Shown here piece by piece: positions 39,249 to 48,003 of a stretch of 64,000 bases of DNA. Source of the stretch: Thiomonas arsenitoxydans (GTDB taxonomy: Bacteria > Pseudomonadota > Gammaproteobacteria > Burkholderiales > Burkholderiaceae_C); assembly GCF_000253115.1 (NCBI RefSeq), contig NC_014145.1:434001-498000 (forward strand), in the 5' to 3' direction. Positions within the stretch are counted from its first letter, which is position 1. Every line of letters starts with the position of its first letter. The position numbers were made by a program, and so were the translations under genes. Below the pieces are notes generated by a model that had not been told where the DNA came from, ran no database searches, and worked only from the letters and a program-made list of their open reading frames with translations.

Positions 39249-40676
39249 TTAGTTGAAGCGCACGTACTCGAAGTCGACGGGCTGGCGGTTGATGCCCATG
39301 ACAGGAGGCGCGATCCAGTTGGCGAACTTACCGGGGTCGACCACGCGGCCCATCAACGAAACGACGAAGTCGCGATCCTCGTCGGTCGGCAGCCATTCCT
39401 CCACCCGCTGGTTCCACTCGTGGTCGGTGATGGGGTTGCCCTTCGGGTTCACCTTCACGCCCGCTAGTGTGCCGATGCTGCGGTGGAATGCTTTGTGTGG
39501 AACGGTGAGGCGGAAGGGAATGCCGGCCTTGTCGATGACCTTGTTCCAGCGGTCGACGCCGCCGACGGAGTCCTTGATATAGTCATCGCGCAGCACCTCG
39601 TTGAGGGCGTTGAGCATCGGTACCTCCTTCTCCACCAGGTTGCCGTTCTGCACGTCGAGAATCTTGTAGCTGTGGCCCTTAAGCACATGGTCGTCGGTGC
39701 GCTTGGCTTCGTCGAAGCGACCCTTCAGGCCGGTGGAGTAGAAGGTGGCGGCGTTGCTCGACTGGTCGGCGCCGAACAGGTCTATGGTCACGCTGAAGTG
39801 GAAGTTCAGATAGCGCTGAATAGTCGGTAGGTCGATCACTCCGGCGGCGCGGAGCTCGGCCGGGTCGTCAGTCTTCATCTCGTTCATCACCTGGCAGGTA
39901 CGCTGAATCACGCGGCTCACGCCAGATTCGCCCACGAACATGTGGTGCGCTTCCTCGGTCAGCATGAACTTGGTGGTCCGGGCCAGCGGGTCGAAGCTGC
40001 TCTCGGCCAGGGCGCAGAGCTGGAACTTGCCGTCCCGGTCGGTGAAGTAGGTGAACATGAAATAGGACAACCAGTCGGGCGTCTTCTCGTTGAAGGCGCC
40101 GAGGATGCGCGGGTTGTCCTGGTCGCCGCTGCTGCGCTCCAGGAGGGCCTCGGCTTCCTCCCGGCCATCGCGGCCGAAGTACTTGTGCAGCAGGTAGACC
40201 ATGGCCCACAGGTGGCGGCCTTCCTCCACGTTCACCTGGAACAGGTTGCGCAGGTCGTACTGGCTAGGGCAGGTGAGTCCGAGGTGACGCTGCTGCTCGA
40301 CGGACGCGGGCTCGGTATCGCCTTGGGTCACGATGATGCGGCGCAGGTTGGCGCGATGCTCGCCGGGCACGTCCTGCCAGGCGTCCTCGCCCTTGTGGTC
40401 GCCGAAATGGATCTTGCGGTCCTTCTCGGCCGGGTTGAGGAAAATGCCCCAGCGGTAATCGGGCATCTTCACATGGCCGAACTGCGCCCAGCCCTGCGGG
40501 TCCACGCTCACGGCGGTGCGTAGGTACACGTCGAAGTTCTGCGAGCCGTCGGGCCCCATGTCCTGCCACCAGTTGATGTAGTTGGGTTGCCAATGTTCTA
40601 GGGCACGCTGCAGAGTGCGGTCCTCGCTGAGGTTTACGTTGTTGGGGATTTTTTCGCTGTAGTCGACGCTGGACAT
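39249..40676 (-). CDS. boxB: Benzoyl-CoA 2,3-epoxidase, oxygenase component BoxB
   Basis: Diiron oxygenase of 475 residues that inserts oxygen into benzoyl-CoA to give the 2,3-epoxide. Probable metal-ligand segments are VNVEEGRHLWAMVYLL and MLTEEAHHMFVGESG. The N-terminus begins with a typical BoxB start (VDYSEKIPNNVNLSEDRTL). The ATG has AAGGAGA about ten bases upstream. It is followed by boxA after about 50 bp. Confidence 0.96.
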   Translation of the reverse strand: MSSVDYSEKIPNNVNLSEDRTLQRALEHWQPNYINWWQDMGPDGSQNFDVYLRTAVSVDPQGWAQFGHVKMPDYRWGIFLNPAEKDRKIHFGDHKGEDAWQDVPGEHRANLRRIIVTQGDTEPASVEQQRHLGLTCPSQYDLRNLFQVNVEEGRHLWAMVYLLHKYFGRDGREEAEALLERSSGDQDNPRILGAFNEKTPDWLSYFMFTYFTDRDGKFQLCALAESSFDPLARTTKFMLTEEAHHMFVGESGVSRVIQRTCQVMNEMKTDDPAELRAAGVIDLPTIQRYLNFHFSVTIDLFGADQSSNAATFYSTGLKGRFDEAKRTDDHVLKGHSYKILDVQNGNLVEKEVPMLNALNEVLRDDYIKDSVGGVDRWNKVIDKAGIPFRLTVPHKAFHRSIGTLAGVKVNPKGNPITDHEWNQRVEEWLPTDEDRDFVVSLMGRVVDPGKFANWIAPPVMGINRQPVDFEYVRFN

Positions 40677-40730
40677 GATGGATGTCTCCTTGGTAAGAAC
40701 TTGCGATGGGGGGCGATGCGGGGTCGGGGG

Positions 40731-42389
40731 TCAGACGCGGTTCCAGTCGAACTCGGCCTTGTCGCCCTTGCCGTAAACCTTGAGCGCTCCGTGTTCGCCA
40801 ACGGCGTTGGGGCGCTGGAAGATCCAGTTCTGCCAAGCGGTCAGGCGTCCGAACACGCGGGTGAACAGATTCTCCGGTCCGTTGAAGCGCAAATTGGCTT
40901 CCATGCCTGTGAGGGCGTCTGGCGACATGGCCACGCGTTCCTCGATTGCGATGCGCACTTCGTCGTCCCAGTCGATGTCGTCCGGGTTGCGGGTGTTCAG
41001 ACCAAGGGCGTTGGCGGCGTCGCCGTCGAGAGGCTTGCCGATGACTGCGCGCACCTTGTCGATTGCGGCCGCATCGCCATAGAAGCGGCGCTCCAGGCGG
41101 CTCTGGCTCGTGGCCATCGGGTAGAGGCCGAAGTTCACTTCGCCCACCACGATCTTCGGCGTGCGCTGCGCATCGTCGGGCAGCATGAGTTGGTAGATGC
41201 GGTCGGCGGTGAGCGCGATTTCCAGCAACGTGCCGGCAAAGCAGGAGCCCGGCTCGATCAGCGCGAACAGGCTGCGCGAGGACACGTCCAGACGGCTGAA
41301 GGCGCGGCGCAGCATGCCGATGGTTTCGCGCACCAGCCAGAAATCGCGGTTGGCGAGCAGTTGCTTGTCGAGCGCGAGCATGGCGTCGACGTCACCCTCG
41401 GTGCGCAGCAGCCAGGTGCCGATCGCCAGCTCGTTGGTGCGCATGCTCAGGATGGCGTCGTCCAGCTCGCGCGCCACGCGCAGAGGGTACCAGTTCGCTC
41501 CCTGCGCCAGCATCGCGGCCGTGTCGACTCGCTGTTCGCCACTCGGCCCCTTCACCACGAAGGTGGCGGTGCGATGGGCGCGGTCGATCTGCACGGTCAC
41601 GGCGGAATAGATCAGGGCATCGTCTTCGATGCGACGGTCCAGCGGGGTCAGCTTCACGCCCTGCGCGGCGGCCGGGCGGTTGCTATACGCGGCGAGTTCC
41701 ATCGCGCGGTCGTGCACGGCCTTGTCGAACACAGCGGGTTTGGCTACCGCGTCCACCAGGCCCCATTCGACCGCGCGCTGGCCGCGCACGCCTTCGGCGG
41801 TGGTGCAGAAGATGTCGGCAAGGTCGTGGCGAACGTGGCGCTTGTCGGTCACGCGGGTCAAGCCGCCGGTGCCGGGCAGCACGCCGAGCAGCGGCACTTC
41901 GGGCAGGCTGACGGCACTGGAGCGGTCGTCCACCAGCAGGATCTGGTCGCAGGCGAGGGCGAGCTCGTAGCCGCCGCCGGCGCAGGCGCCGTTGACCGCA
42001 GCGAGGAACTTCAGGCTGCCGTCGCGCGAGGAGTCCTCCATCCCATTACGTGTTTCGTTGGTGAACTTGCAAAAGTTCACCTTCCAGGCATGGCTGGACA
42101 GACCCAGCATGAAAATGTTCGCGCCGGAGCAGAACACCTTGTCCTTCAGGCTGGTGACCACCACGGTGCGCACTTCCGGATGCTCGAAGCGGATCCGGTT
42201 GAGCGCGTCGCTCAGCTCAATGTCGACGCCGAGGTCGTAGCTGTTGAGCTTAAGCTTATATCCTGAACGCAGGCCGGCGTCTTCATCGAAGTCGGCGGCC
42301 AGGGTGGCGATCGGGCCGTCGAACGTCAGGGTCCAGTGATGATACTGGGAGGGGTTGGTCTGGTAGTCGACGCGGGCAGGCTGGGTCAC
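40731..42389 (-). CDS. boxC: 2,3-epoxybenzoyl-CoA dihydrolase BoxC
   Basis: Crotonase-superfamily ring-opening enzyme of about 552 residues. It converts the epoxide with two waters to 3,4-dehydroadipyl-CoA semialdehyde and formate. Two crotonase-like halves are present (DKVFCSGANIFMLGL; AVNGACAGGGYELALACDQI; LIEPGSCFAGTLLEIALTAD). An ATG at 42395 directly abuts AAGGAG, leaving no spacer, whereas the GTG at 42389 is six bases away. I therefore take the GTG. It is the first gene of the lower operon, just behind BoxR-type operators. Confidence 0.94.
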   Translation of the reverse strand: MTQPARVDYQTNPSQYHHWTLTFDGPIATLAADFDEDAGLRSGYKLKLNSYDLGVDIELSDALNRIRFEHPEVRTVVVTSLKDKVFCSGANIFMLGLSSHAWKVNFCKFTNETRNGMEDSSRDGSLKFLAAVNGACAGGGYELALACDQILLVDDRSSAVSLPEVPLLGVLPGTGGLTRVTDKRHVRHDLADIFCTTAEGVRGQRAVEWGLVDAVAKPAVFDKAVHDRAMELAAYSNRPAAAQGVKLTPLDRRIEDDALIYSAVTVQIDRAHRTATFVVKGPSGEQRVDTAAMLAQGANWYPLRVARELDDAILSMRTNELAIGTWLLRTEGDVDAMLALDKQLLANRDFWLVRETIGMLRRAFSRLDVSSRSLFALIEPGSCFAGTLLEIALTADRIYQLMLPDDAQRTPKIVVGEVNFGLYPMATSQSRLERRFYGDAAAIDKVRAVIGKPLDGDAANALGLNTRNPDDIDWDDEVRIAIEERVAMSPDALTGMEANLRFNGPENLFTRVFGRLTAWQNWIFQRPNAVGEHGALKVYGKGDKAEFDWNRV

Positions 42390-42406
42390 GAACATCTCCT
42401 TGGGTT

Positions 42407-42477
42407 TGCATAAAACTGCATATCACTTGATGCGCACTTTAGTGCGCGCCTCGCCGCAAAGCAAGCACTTTAATGCA
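42407..42477 (-). promoter_or_regulatory. Promoter of boxC operon with three BoxR-type operators
   Basis: On the minus strand TTGCTT (42459-42464) and TAAAGT (42436-42441) are 17 bp apart. Three GCA-N6-TGC sites cover this region on the plus strand: TGCA-TAAAAC-TGCA (42407-42420, downstream of the start point), CGCA-CTTTAG-TGCG (42433-42446, over the -10) and AGCA-CTTTAA-TGCA (42464-42477, above the -35). The last two repeat GCACTTTANTGC 31 bp apart. TGCA-based palindromes are the known BzdR/BoxR recognition pattern. Confidence 0.72.
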
Positions 42478-42493
42478 TTTTTTGTTTTGGTGA

Positions 42494-43432
42494 TTACCCT
42501 AGATTCAGGGCGTCGCGCACGGTCTGTCGAAGCAGCAGGAAGGTCTGATCCAGCGGCTGCGTACTGGTGTTCACCTGAAATTCCGCCTTGGAATAGAAGG
42601 CGGCGCGGCCGGCCAGGATGCTCTTCAAATCCTTCATGGCCTCGTCGCTCGCTGCCATTGGGCGCAGGTCGCCCTGGGCGACGACGCGCCTCATGTGGTC
42701 TTCCGGGCTGGCTTGCAGCCAGACCGTTGTGCAGTGGGCCAGCAACAGGTTGAAGGTGGACGGATCGGACACAAGGCCGCCGGGCGTGGCGATGACCGCC
42801 TCGGAATGAATCTGGATGGCCTCCTCCAGCGCCCGCCGCTCGTAGCGCCGATAGGCGTTCATGCCGTAGAGCGACTGGATCTCGGCGATGCTGCAGCCGG
42901 CGAACTGCTCAATCTCGCGGCTCAGTTCCACGAAGGGAAATCCCAGGTCTTCCGCCAGCATCTGCCCGAGGGTGGATTTGCCTGCGCCGCGCAGTCCGAT
43001 GAGGGCGACGCGCGAACTGCGGCCTGCGTTGTCGCCACCGGTGCCGAGCATCTCGCCCACGGCGGCGCGCACCCGATGCAGGGTCGCTTCGTCCCGGTGT
43101 TCGAGCAGCTCGCGCAGCAGCAGCCATTCCGGCGAGGAGGTGGTCACGTCTCCGATCAACTCGGCCAGACTGCATTGCAGCGCCTGGGCGACCTGCAGCA
43201 GGACCAGAATGGACGCGTTTCCCACTCCGCTTTCCAGGTTGGCGAGGTGGCGCTCCGAAACGTCCGAGGCGATGGCCACGGCCTTGCGCGTCAGGCCGCG
43301 GCGCGCGCGCAGGGCGCGCACCCGCTCTCCGAGTGCGATCAGGAAGGGGTGGCGCGCGTCCCCATGGGTGGCCCGGGCGGCGGCATCTTCGGGAGATCCC
43401 TCACGGGGAAGCTGCAATATATTGCTTGACAT
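42494..43432 (-). CDS. boxR: BoxR-type benzoyl-CoA-responsive repressor (XRE HTH + shikimate kinase-like domain)
   Basis: Regulator of 312 residues with an XRE helix-turn-helix (about residues 30-85: GLTRKAVAIASDVSERHLAN) and a C-terminal shikimate-kinase-like domain with Walker A GLRGAGKSTLGQML. This two-domain form is specific to BzdR/BoxR regulators, which bind benzoyl-CoA through the kinase-like domain and release the operators. It lies between the two divergent box operons. Its promoter overlaps the upper operon promoter, and an operator lies within its own codons 3-7, so autoregulation is likely. Confidence 0.93.
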   Translation of the reverse strand: MSSNILQLPREGSPEDAAARATHGDARHPFLIALGERVRALRARRGLTRKAVAIASDVSERHLANLESGVGNASILVLLQVAQALQCSLAELIGDVTTSSPEWLLLRELLEHRDEATLHRVRAAVGEMLGTGGDNAGRSSRVALIGLRGAGKSTLGQMLAEDLGFPFVELSREIEQFAGCSIAEIQSLYGMNAYRRYERRALEEAIQIHSEAVIATPGGLVSDPSTFNLLLAHCTTVWLQASPEDHMRRVVAQGDLRPMAASDEAMKDLKSILAGRAAFYSKAEFQVNTSTQPLDQTFLLLRQTVRDALNLG

Positions 43433-43491
43433 CAGTGAAATCGGTTTCTATAGTTTCAACGCACAATACTGCACATTCGGCGTGGCGACAA
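43413..43491. promoter_or_regulatory. Divergent promoters of boxR (-) and the upper box operon (+) with two BoxR-type operators
   Basis: Plus strand: TTGACA (43426-43431), 17 bp, TATAGT (43449-43454), a near-consensus promoter for the DUF4863-boxD-ligase operon. Minus strand: TTGTCG (43486-43491), 17 bp, TATTGT (43463-43468) for boxR. Two operators of the GCA-N6-TGC form are present: TGCA-ATATAT-TGCT (43413-43426) abuts the plus -35, and CGCA-CAATAC-TGCA (43460-43473) covers the boxR -10 and the plus start point. Confidence 0.72.
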
Positions 43492-43515
43492 GCCGCGTCG
43501 TCAAGGAGGCGACAG

Positions 43516-43998
43516 ATGGAAGCTGCCGATCTGCATCGACAGATTGCCAAGATCACCGAGCGCATCTCCGGCCAGCCGCTCGATACTAGGCTGCAGGATT
43601 GGCTGAACCAGGAGTTCGGCCCCGACACAGCGGCTTTTGCCGACCTGCAGCGCACCTGTGAAGCCGGCGTGGCGGAAGGCTGGCTATGCCAGCGCGAGGG
43701 CGGCGGCATCCGCTACGGTCGCGTGTTCAAGCCCGAAGTCGCGCTGCACGGATTCTCCGTCGATGTGGTGGAGATGGCTGATGTGGTAGGCCCGCACCAC
43801 AGCCACCCGAATGGTGAGATCGACCTGATCCTCCCGCGGGACGGCTCCGCGCGTTTCGATGCGCATCCTTCCGGCTGGCTGGTGTACGGTCCCGGCAGCG
43901 CGCATTGCCCCACGGTGAGCGGCGGCAGCGCCCTAGTGCTCTACCTGCTTCCGGAAGGCGCCATCTCTTTCACTCCGGCGGGGGAGGCACGCGCATGA
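43516..43998 (+). CDS. DUF4863 (PnbB-like cupin) family protein
   Basis: Protein of 160 residues, cupin-like in its second half (GPHHSHPNGEIDLILP; FDAHPSGWLVYGPGSAHCP with conserved His). The family includes 4-hydroxylaminobenzoate lyase PnbB, but homologues also occur in box gene clusters without a proven role. The start at ATG 43516 is set by AGGAGG seven bases upstream. It opens the upper operon and overlaps boxD by four bases (ATGA), so a role in benzoate or benzoyl-CoA metabolism is likely but unknown. Confidence 0.82.
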   Translation: MEAADLHRQIAKITERISGQPLDTRLQDWLNQEFGPDTAAFADLQRTCEAGVAEGWLCQREGGGIRYGRVFKPEVALHGFSVDVVEMADVVGPHHSHPNGEIDLILPRDGSARFDAHPSGWLVYGPGSAHCPTVSGGSALVLYLLPEGAISFTPAGEARA

Positions 43999-45554
43999 GC
44001 GAACTGCTCCCCAATCTGCTCGGCGACCGGTGGCAGACCGGGGCTGGCAGGGGCACACCATTGTTCGACCCCGTGCTCGGTGACGAACTGGTGCGCGTCG
44101 ATGCGGGCGGGCTGGACCTGCCCGCGGGTTTCACCTTTGCGCGCCAGACCGGCGGTGCCGAACTGCGGGCCATGAGCTACGCCGAACGTGCCGGGCTGCT
44201 GCGCGCCGTGGCCGATGTGATCAAGGTGAACCGCGACGACTACTTTGCCATTTCTACTGCCAACAGCGGCACGGTCTCCAACGACACCAGCGTCGACGTC
44301 GACGGCGCCGTCTACACCCTCGGCGTCTACGCAAAGCTCGGCGCAACGCTCGATGCTGGCTCCCTAATGGCCGACGGCGAGGCGGAAGGTCTCAGCCGCA
44401 ACGGCATCTTCCAGGCTCGCCACGTGTTCGCGCCGACGCCTGGGTTGGCCCTGCTCATCAACGCCTTCAATTTCCCCTCCTGGGGTCTCTGGGAAAAGGC
44501 GGCGCCCGCACTGCTTTCAGGCGTGCCGGTCGTGGTCAAGCCGGCCACGGCGACGGCCTGGCTCACGCAGCGCATGGTGGCCGACGTGGCCGCAGCGGGC
44601 GTGCTGCCGCCGGGCACCCTGTCCATCGTGTGCGGCAGTTCGGCCGGGCTGATGGATGCGCTGGAGCCGTTCGACGTGGTGTCGTTCACCGGCTCGGCGG
44701 AATCCGCGGCGGTCATCCGCTCGCACCCGGCGGTGACTCGTCGGTCGGTGCGGGTGAACATCGAGGCCGACAGCCTCAACTCCGCCTTGCTGCTGCCCGG
44801 CCGGGACGCCCAGGCACTAGCCCTGCTGGCCAAGGAAGTGGCGCTCGAAATGACCGTCAAGAGCGGGCAGAAATGCACAGCCATCCGACGGGTGCTAGTT
44901 CCTGCCGCGACGTACGGCGAGGCCGCCGCGGCCATCGGCGCGCGGCTTGAGAAGACGACGGTCGGCAATCCCCGGAACGCCGACGTGCGCATGGGTGCAT
45001 TGGTGAGCACGGCGCAGAAGGCCTCGGTGCTGGAGGGCTTGGCGCTGCTGCGCAACCAGACCGAAGTGCTGTTCGACGGCGGCTCGCGCCCGCTGATCGA
45101 TGCAGACCCCGAGCGCTCCTGCTGCGTCGCGCCGACCCTGCTCGGCACGCGCGACGCCGCGGGCAGCGATGCAGCGCATCTTGTGCATGACACCGAGGTG
45201 TTCGGCCCGCTGGCCACACTGGTGCCCTACAGAGACATGGAACACGCGCTGGCGCTCGCCCGGCGTGGCGAAGGCTCGCTGGTGGCTTCGGTCTACGGTA
45301 CGGACAACGTGGCGATGGCGGCAGCGGCCGCCGACCTAGCGAGCCATCATGGCCGGGTGCATGTGATCAGCCCCGACGTGGCTGCAACCCAGACTGGGCA
45401 CGGCAATGTGATGCCGCAATCGTTGCATGGTGGCCCCGGCCGCGCCGGAGGCGGCGAGGAACTCGGTGGTCTGCGGGCGCTGCGCTTCTATCACCGCCAT
45501 ACCGCCATCCAGGCCGCGACCAGCGTGCTCGACGCGCTGCCGCTGTCGGCCTGA
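43995..45554 (+). CDS. boxD: 3,4-dehydroadipyl-CoA semialdehyde dehydrogenase BoxD
   Basis: NADP-dependent aldehyde dehydrogenase of 519 residues that oxidises the ring-cleavage semialdehyde to 3,4-dehydroadipyl-CoA. Seen: LLINAFNFPSWGLWEKAAPA, VVVKPATATAWL, the cofactor-site VVSFTGSAESAAV and the catalytic Cys in VKSGQKCTAIRRVLV; RVNIEADSLNSALLLPG replaces the usual Glu motif. Such MaoC-less BoxD enzymes are typical. ATG 43995 overlaps the stop of the DUF4863 gene. Confidence 0.93.
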   Translation: MSELLPNLLGDRWQTGAGRGTPLFDPVLGDELVRVDAGGLDLPAGFTFARQTGGAELRAMSYAERAGLLRAVADVIKVNRDDYFAISTANSGTVSNDTSVDVDGAVYTLGVYAKLGATLDAGSLMADGEAEGLSRNGIFQARHVFAPTPGLALLINAFNFPSWGLWEKAAPALLSGVPVVVKPATATAWLTQRMVADVAAAGVLPPGTLSIVCGSSAGLMDALEPFDVVSFTGSAESAAVIRSHPAVTRRSVRVNIEADSLNSALLLPGRDAQALALLAKEVALEMTVKSGQKCTAIRRVLVPAATYGEAAAAIGARLEKTTVGNPRNADVRMGALVSTAQKASVLEGLALLRNQTEVLFDGGSRPLIDADPERSCCVAPTLLGTRDAAGSDAAHLVHDTEVFGPLATLVPYRDMEHALALARRGEGSLVASVYGTDNVAMAAAAADLASHHGRVHVISPDVAATQTGHGNVMPQSLHGGPGRAGGGEELGGLRALRFYHRHTAIQAATSVLDALPLSA

Positions 45555-45584
45555 CACAAGACAAGTACGAGGAGGAGACAACCC

Positions 45585-47171
45585 ATGACCGCAGCACTGC
45601 CCGCGCCCCCCTGGGGCGATCGCTTCAATATCGCGGAACACCTGCTGGCCTGCAACGCGGGGCGTCCCGACAAGCTGGCCTATGTGGACGATCATGCTTC
45701 GCTTACCTATGCCGAACTGGACACCCGGGTGCGTCAGATGGCCGCGGCGCTGCATGCGTTGGGCATCAAACGCGAGGAGCGGGTGCTACTGCTGATGCAG
45801 GACTGCTGCGACTGGCCGGTGGCCTTTCTCGGTGCCATCTACGCGGGGCTGGTTCCCGTCGCCGTGAACACCCTGCTCACAGCAGACGACTATGCCTACA
45901 TGCTCGAACATTCGCGGGCGCAGGCGGTGCTGGTATCCGGCGCGCTGCTTGCCACGCTCAATGCGGCGATGGTCAAGGCCGATCACGAGGTAAGCAAAGT
46001 CGTGGTATCCCGCCCGCAGGCACCGCTGCATCCGTCCGAAGTGGCGTTCGATGCCTTCATCCAGGGGCATGCACCAAAGCGCAAACCTGCGGGGACCGGG
46101 CCCGACGATCCCGCCTTCTGGCTTTATTCGTCCGGATCCACCGGACGGCCCAAGGGTGCGGTGCATTCGCAGGCCAACCCGTACTGGACCATTGAGCTCT
46201 ACGGCAAGGCGGTACTCGGTCTGTGCGAGGACGATGTGTGCTTTTCCGCCGCCAAGCTGTTCTTCGCCTACGGCTTGGGCAACGCCATCACGTTCCCGCT
46301 CGGTGTCGGCGCCACAGTGCTGCTGATGGCCGATCGCCCCACGCCAGAGGCGATTTTCATGCGCTGGATCGGCAGCGTCTGCGGCCTGAAGCCCACTGTG
46401 TTCTTCTGCGCACCCACGGGCTATGCGGGCATGCTGGCGCACCCTGACCTGCCCGACCGCGAAGCGGTGGCGCTGCGGCTCGCGTCCTCGGCGGGTGAGG
46501 CCTTGCCCGCGGAGCTGGGTCGTCGCTTCAAGGCGCATTTCGGGGCGGACATCGTCGACGGCATCGGCTCCACGGAGATGCTGCACATTTTCCTGTCCAA
46601 CCGCCCCGATCGCATCCGGTACGGCACCACCGGCTGGCCGGTGGACGGCTACGAAGTCATGCTACACGCCGACGACGGTGGGCCGGTACCCGACGGCGAA
46701 CCAGGGGACCTTTACATCCAGGGGCCGTCGAGCGCGCTGATGTACTGGGGCAACCGCGCTAAGTCGCGCGAGACGTTCCAGGGGACCTGGACGCGCAGCG
46801 GTGATAAGTACATCCGCAACACAGACGGCAGCTACACCTACGCCGGTCGCAGCGACGACATGCTAAAGGTAAGCGGCATCTACGTCTCGCCCATCGAAAT
46901 AGAGACCACACTGGCTCAGCATCCGGCAGTGCTGGAGGCCGCGGTCATCGGTGTCGCTGACGCAAATGGCCTGACCCGTACCAAGGCCTTCGTGGTCTTC
47001 AAGTCGGGGCAGCGGGCGGACGAGGCGACGCTCAAGGCCTTCGTCAAGGAACGTCTGGCGCCTTACAAATATCCTCGACTGATCGAATTCGTCGATGAAC
47101 TGCCCAAGACGGCGACCGGGAAGATCCAGCGCTTCAAGCTGCGTGACGCGGAGGTGACGCGTGCAGGGTGA
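45585..47171 (+). CDS. bclA: Benzoate--CoA ligase
   Basis: AMP-forming acyl-CoA ligase of 528 residues that activates benzoate to benzoyl-CoA, the entry step of the pathway. Core motifs: LYSSGSTGRPKGAVHSQ (P-loop), FFAYGLGNAITFPLGVGAT (typical of benzoate-CoA ligases), YAGRSDDMLKVSGIYVSPIE and the C-terminal catalytic Lys in LPKTATGKIQRFKLR. A strong AGGAGGAGA ribosome site precedes the ATG. It overlaps the downstream hydrolase by 11 bp. Confidence 0.95.
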   Translation: MTAALPAPPWGDRFNIAEHLLACNAGRPDKLAYVDDHASLTYAELDTRVRQMAAALHALGIKREERVLLLMQDCCDWPVAFLGAIYAGLVPVAVNTLLTADDYAYMLEHSRAQAVLVSGALLATLNAAMVKADHEVSKVVVSRPQAPLHPSEVAFDAFIQGHAPKRKPAGTGPDDPAFWLYSSGSTGRPKGAVHSQANPYWTIELYGKAVLGLCEDDVCFSAAKLFFAYGLGNAITFPLGVGATVLLMADRPTPEAIFMRWIGSVCGLKPTVFFCAPTGYAGMLAHPDLPDREAVALRLASSAGEALPAELGRRFKAHFGADIVDGIGSTEMLHIFLSNRPDRIRYGTTGWPVDGYEVMLHADDGGPVPDGEPGDLYIQGPSSALMYWGNRAKSRETFQGTWTRSGDKYIRNTDGSYTYAGRSDDMLKVSGIYVSPIEIETTLAQHPAVLEAAVIGVADANGLTRTKAFVVFKSGQRADEATLKAFVKERLAPYKYPRLIEFVDELPKTATGKIQRFKLRDAEVTRAG

Positions 47172-48003
47172 TCATTCCACAGTGGCCGCTGCCGATCAGC
47201 GCGTGCGGATCGACTGGGACGGCCGCCCAGTCGACATCGAGGTGCGGTGGGTCGGTGCCGAGGGTGACAGGCCGTTGCTCGTCTTCTTGCACGAGGGTCT
47301 CGGATCGGTGGCGATGTGGAAGAACTTTCCGTGTCAACTCTGCGAGGCGGTAGGTTGCCGAGGGCTCATCTACAGCCGCCCGGGCTACGGCCGGTCGACA
47401 CCGCGTCCGCCGAACGAACTGTGGGACCCGGACTTCATGCATCGCCAGGCCGAGCAGGTGTTGCCCGCATTGCTGCGGGCGTTGGGCGTCGCCGCGCCGT
47501 ATTGGCTGTTCGGGCACAGCGACGGCGGCTCCATCGCCCTCCTGCACGCCGCGCGCTTTCCCGACGCCGTGGCGGGCGCCGTCGTGCTGGCACCGCATAT
47601 CTTAGTGGAGCAGATCTCGGTTGACAGCATCGCCGCCGCGCGTGAGGCGTACGAACAGACCGACCTGCGCGGCAAGCTGGCGCGCTACCACGACGACTCG
47701 GATTCCGCCTTCTGGGGGTGGAACTGCATCTGGCTCGATCCGCGCTTTCGCGACTGGTCGATCGAAAATGACATCGCCACCATCCACTGCCCGCTGCTGG
47801 CGGTGCAGGGACTCGATGACGAATACGGCACGCTGGAGCAGATTCGCGGCATCGCGCGCCGGTTACCGCAGACGCAGTTACTCGAACTGCCCGATTGCGG
47901 CCACAGCCCGCACCGCGATCAGCCCGGTGCCGTGATCGCCGCGGCGCGGGCGCTGCTCTCGGGACACAGAGGGGAGAACCGCTCCGTCTGCGCAGCCCGA
48001 TGA
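47161..48003 (+). CDS. Alpha/beta hydrolase of the benzoate operon
   Basis: Serine hydrolase of 280 residues. The strand-loop LLVFLHEGLGSVAMWK, the nucleophile elbow FGHSDGGSIALLHA (Ser) and the late Asp/His (QGLDDEYG; DCGHSPHRDQP) complete the triad. The start is a GTG at 47161 within the ligase gene; no ATG fits. Alpha/beta hydrolases commonly close box operons; hydrolysis of a CoA ester or of a dead-end lactone is possible but untested. The gene ends at the border with degraded DNA (48004 onward). Confidence 0.85.
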   Translation: MQGDHSTVAAADQRVRIDWDGRPVDIEVRWVGAEGDRPLLVFLHEGLGSVAMWKNFPCQLCEAVGCRGLIYSRPGYGRSTPRPPNELWDPDFMHRQAEQVLPALLRALGVAAPYWLFGHSDGGSIALLHAARFPDAVAGAVVLAPHILVEQISVDSIAAAREAYEQTDLRGKLARYHDDSDSAFWGWNCIWLDPRFRDWSIENDIATIHCPLLAVQGLDDEYGTLEQIRGIARRLPQTQLLELPDCGHSPHRDQPGAVIAAARALLSGHRGENRSVCAAR

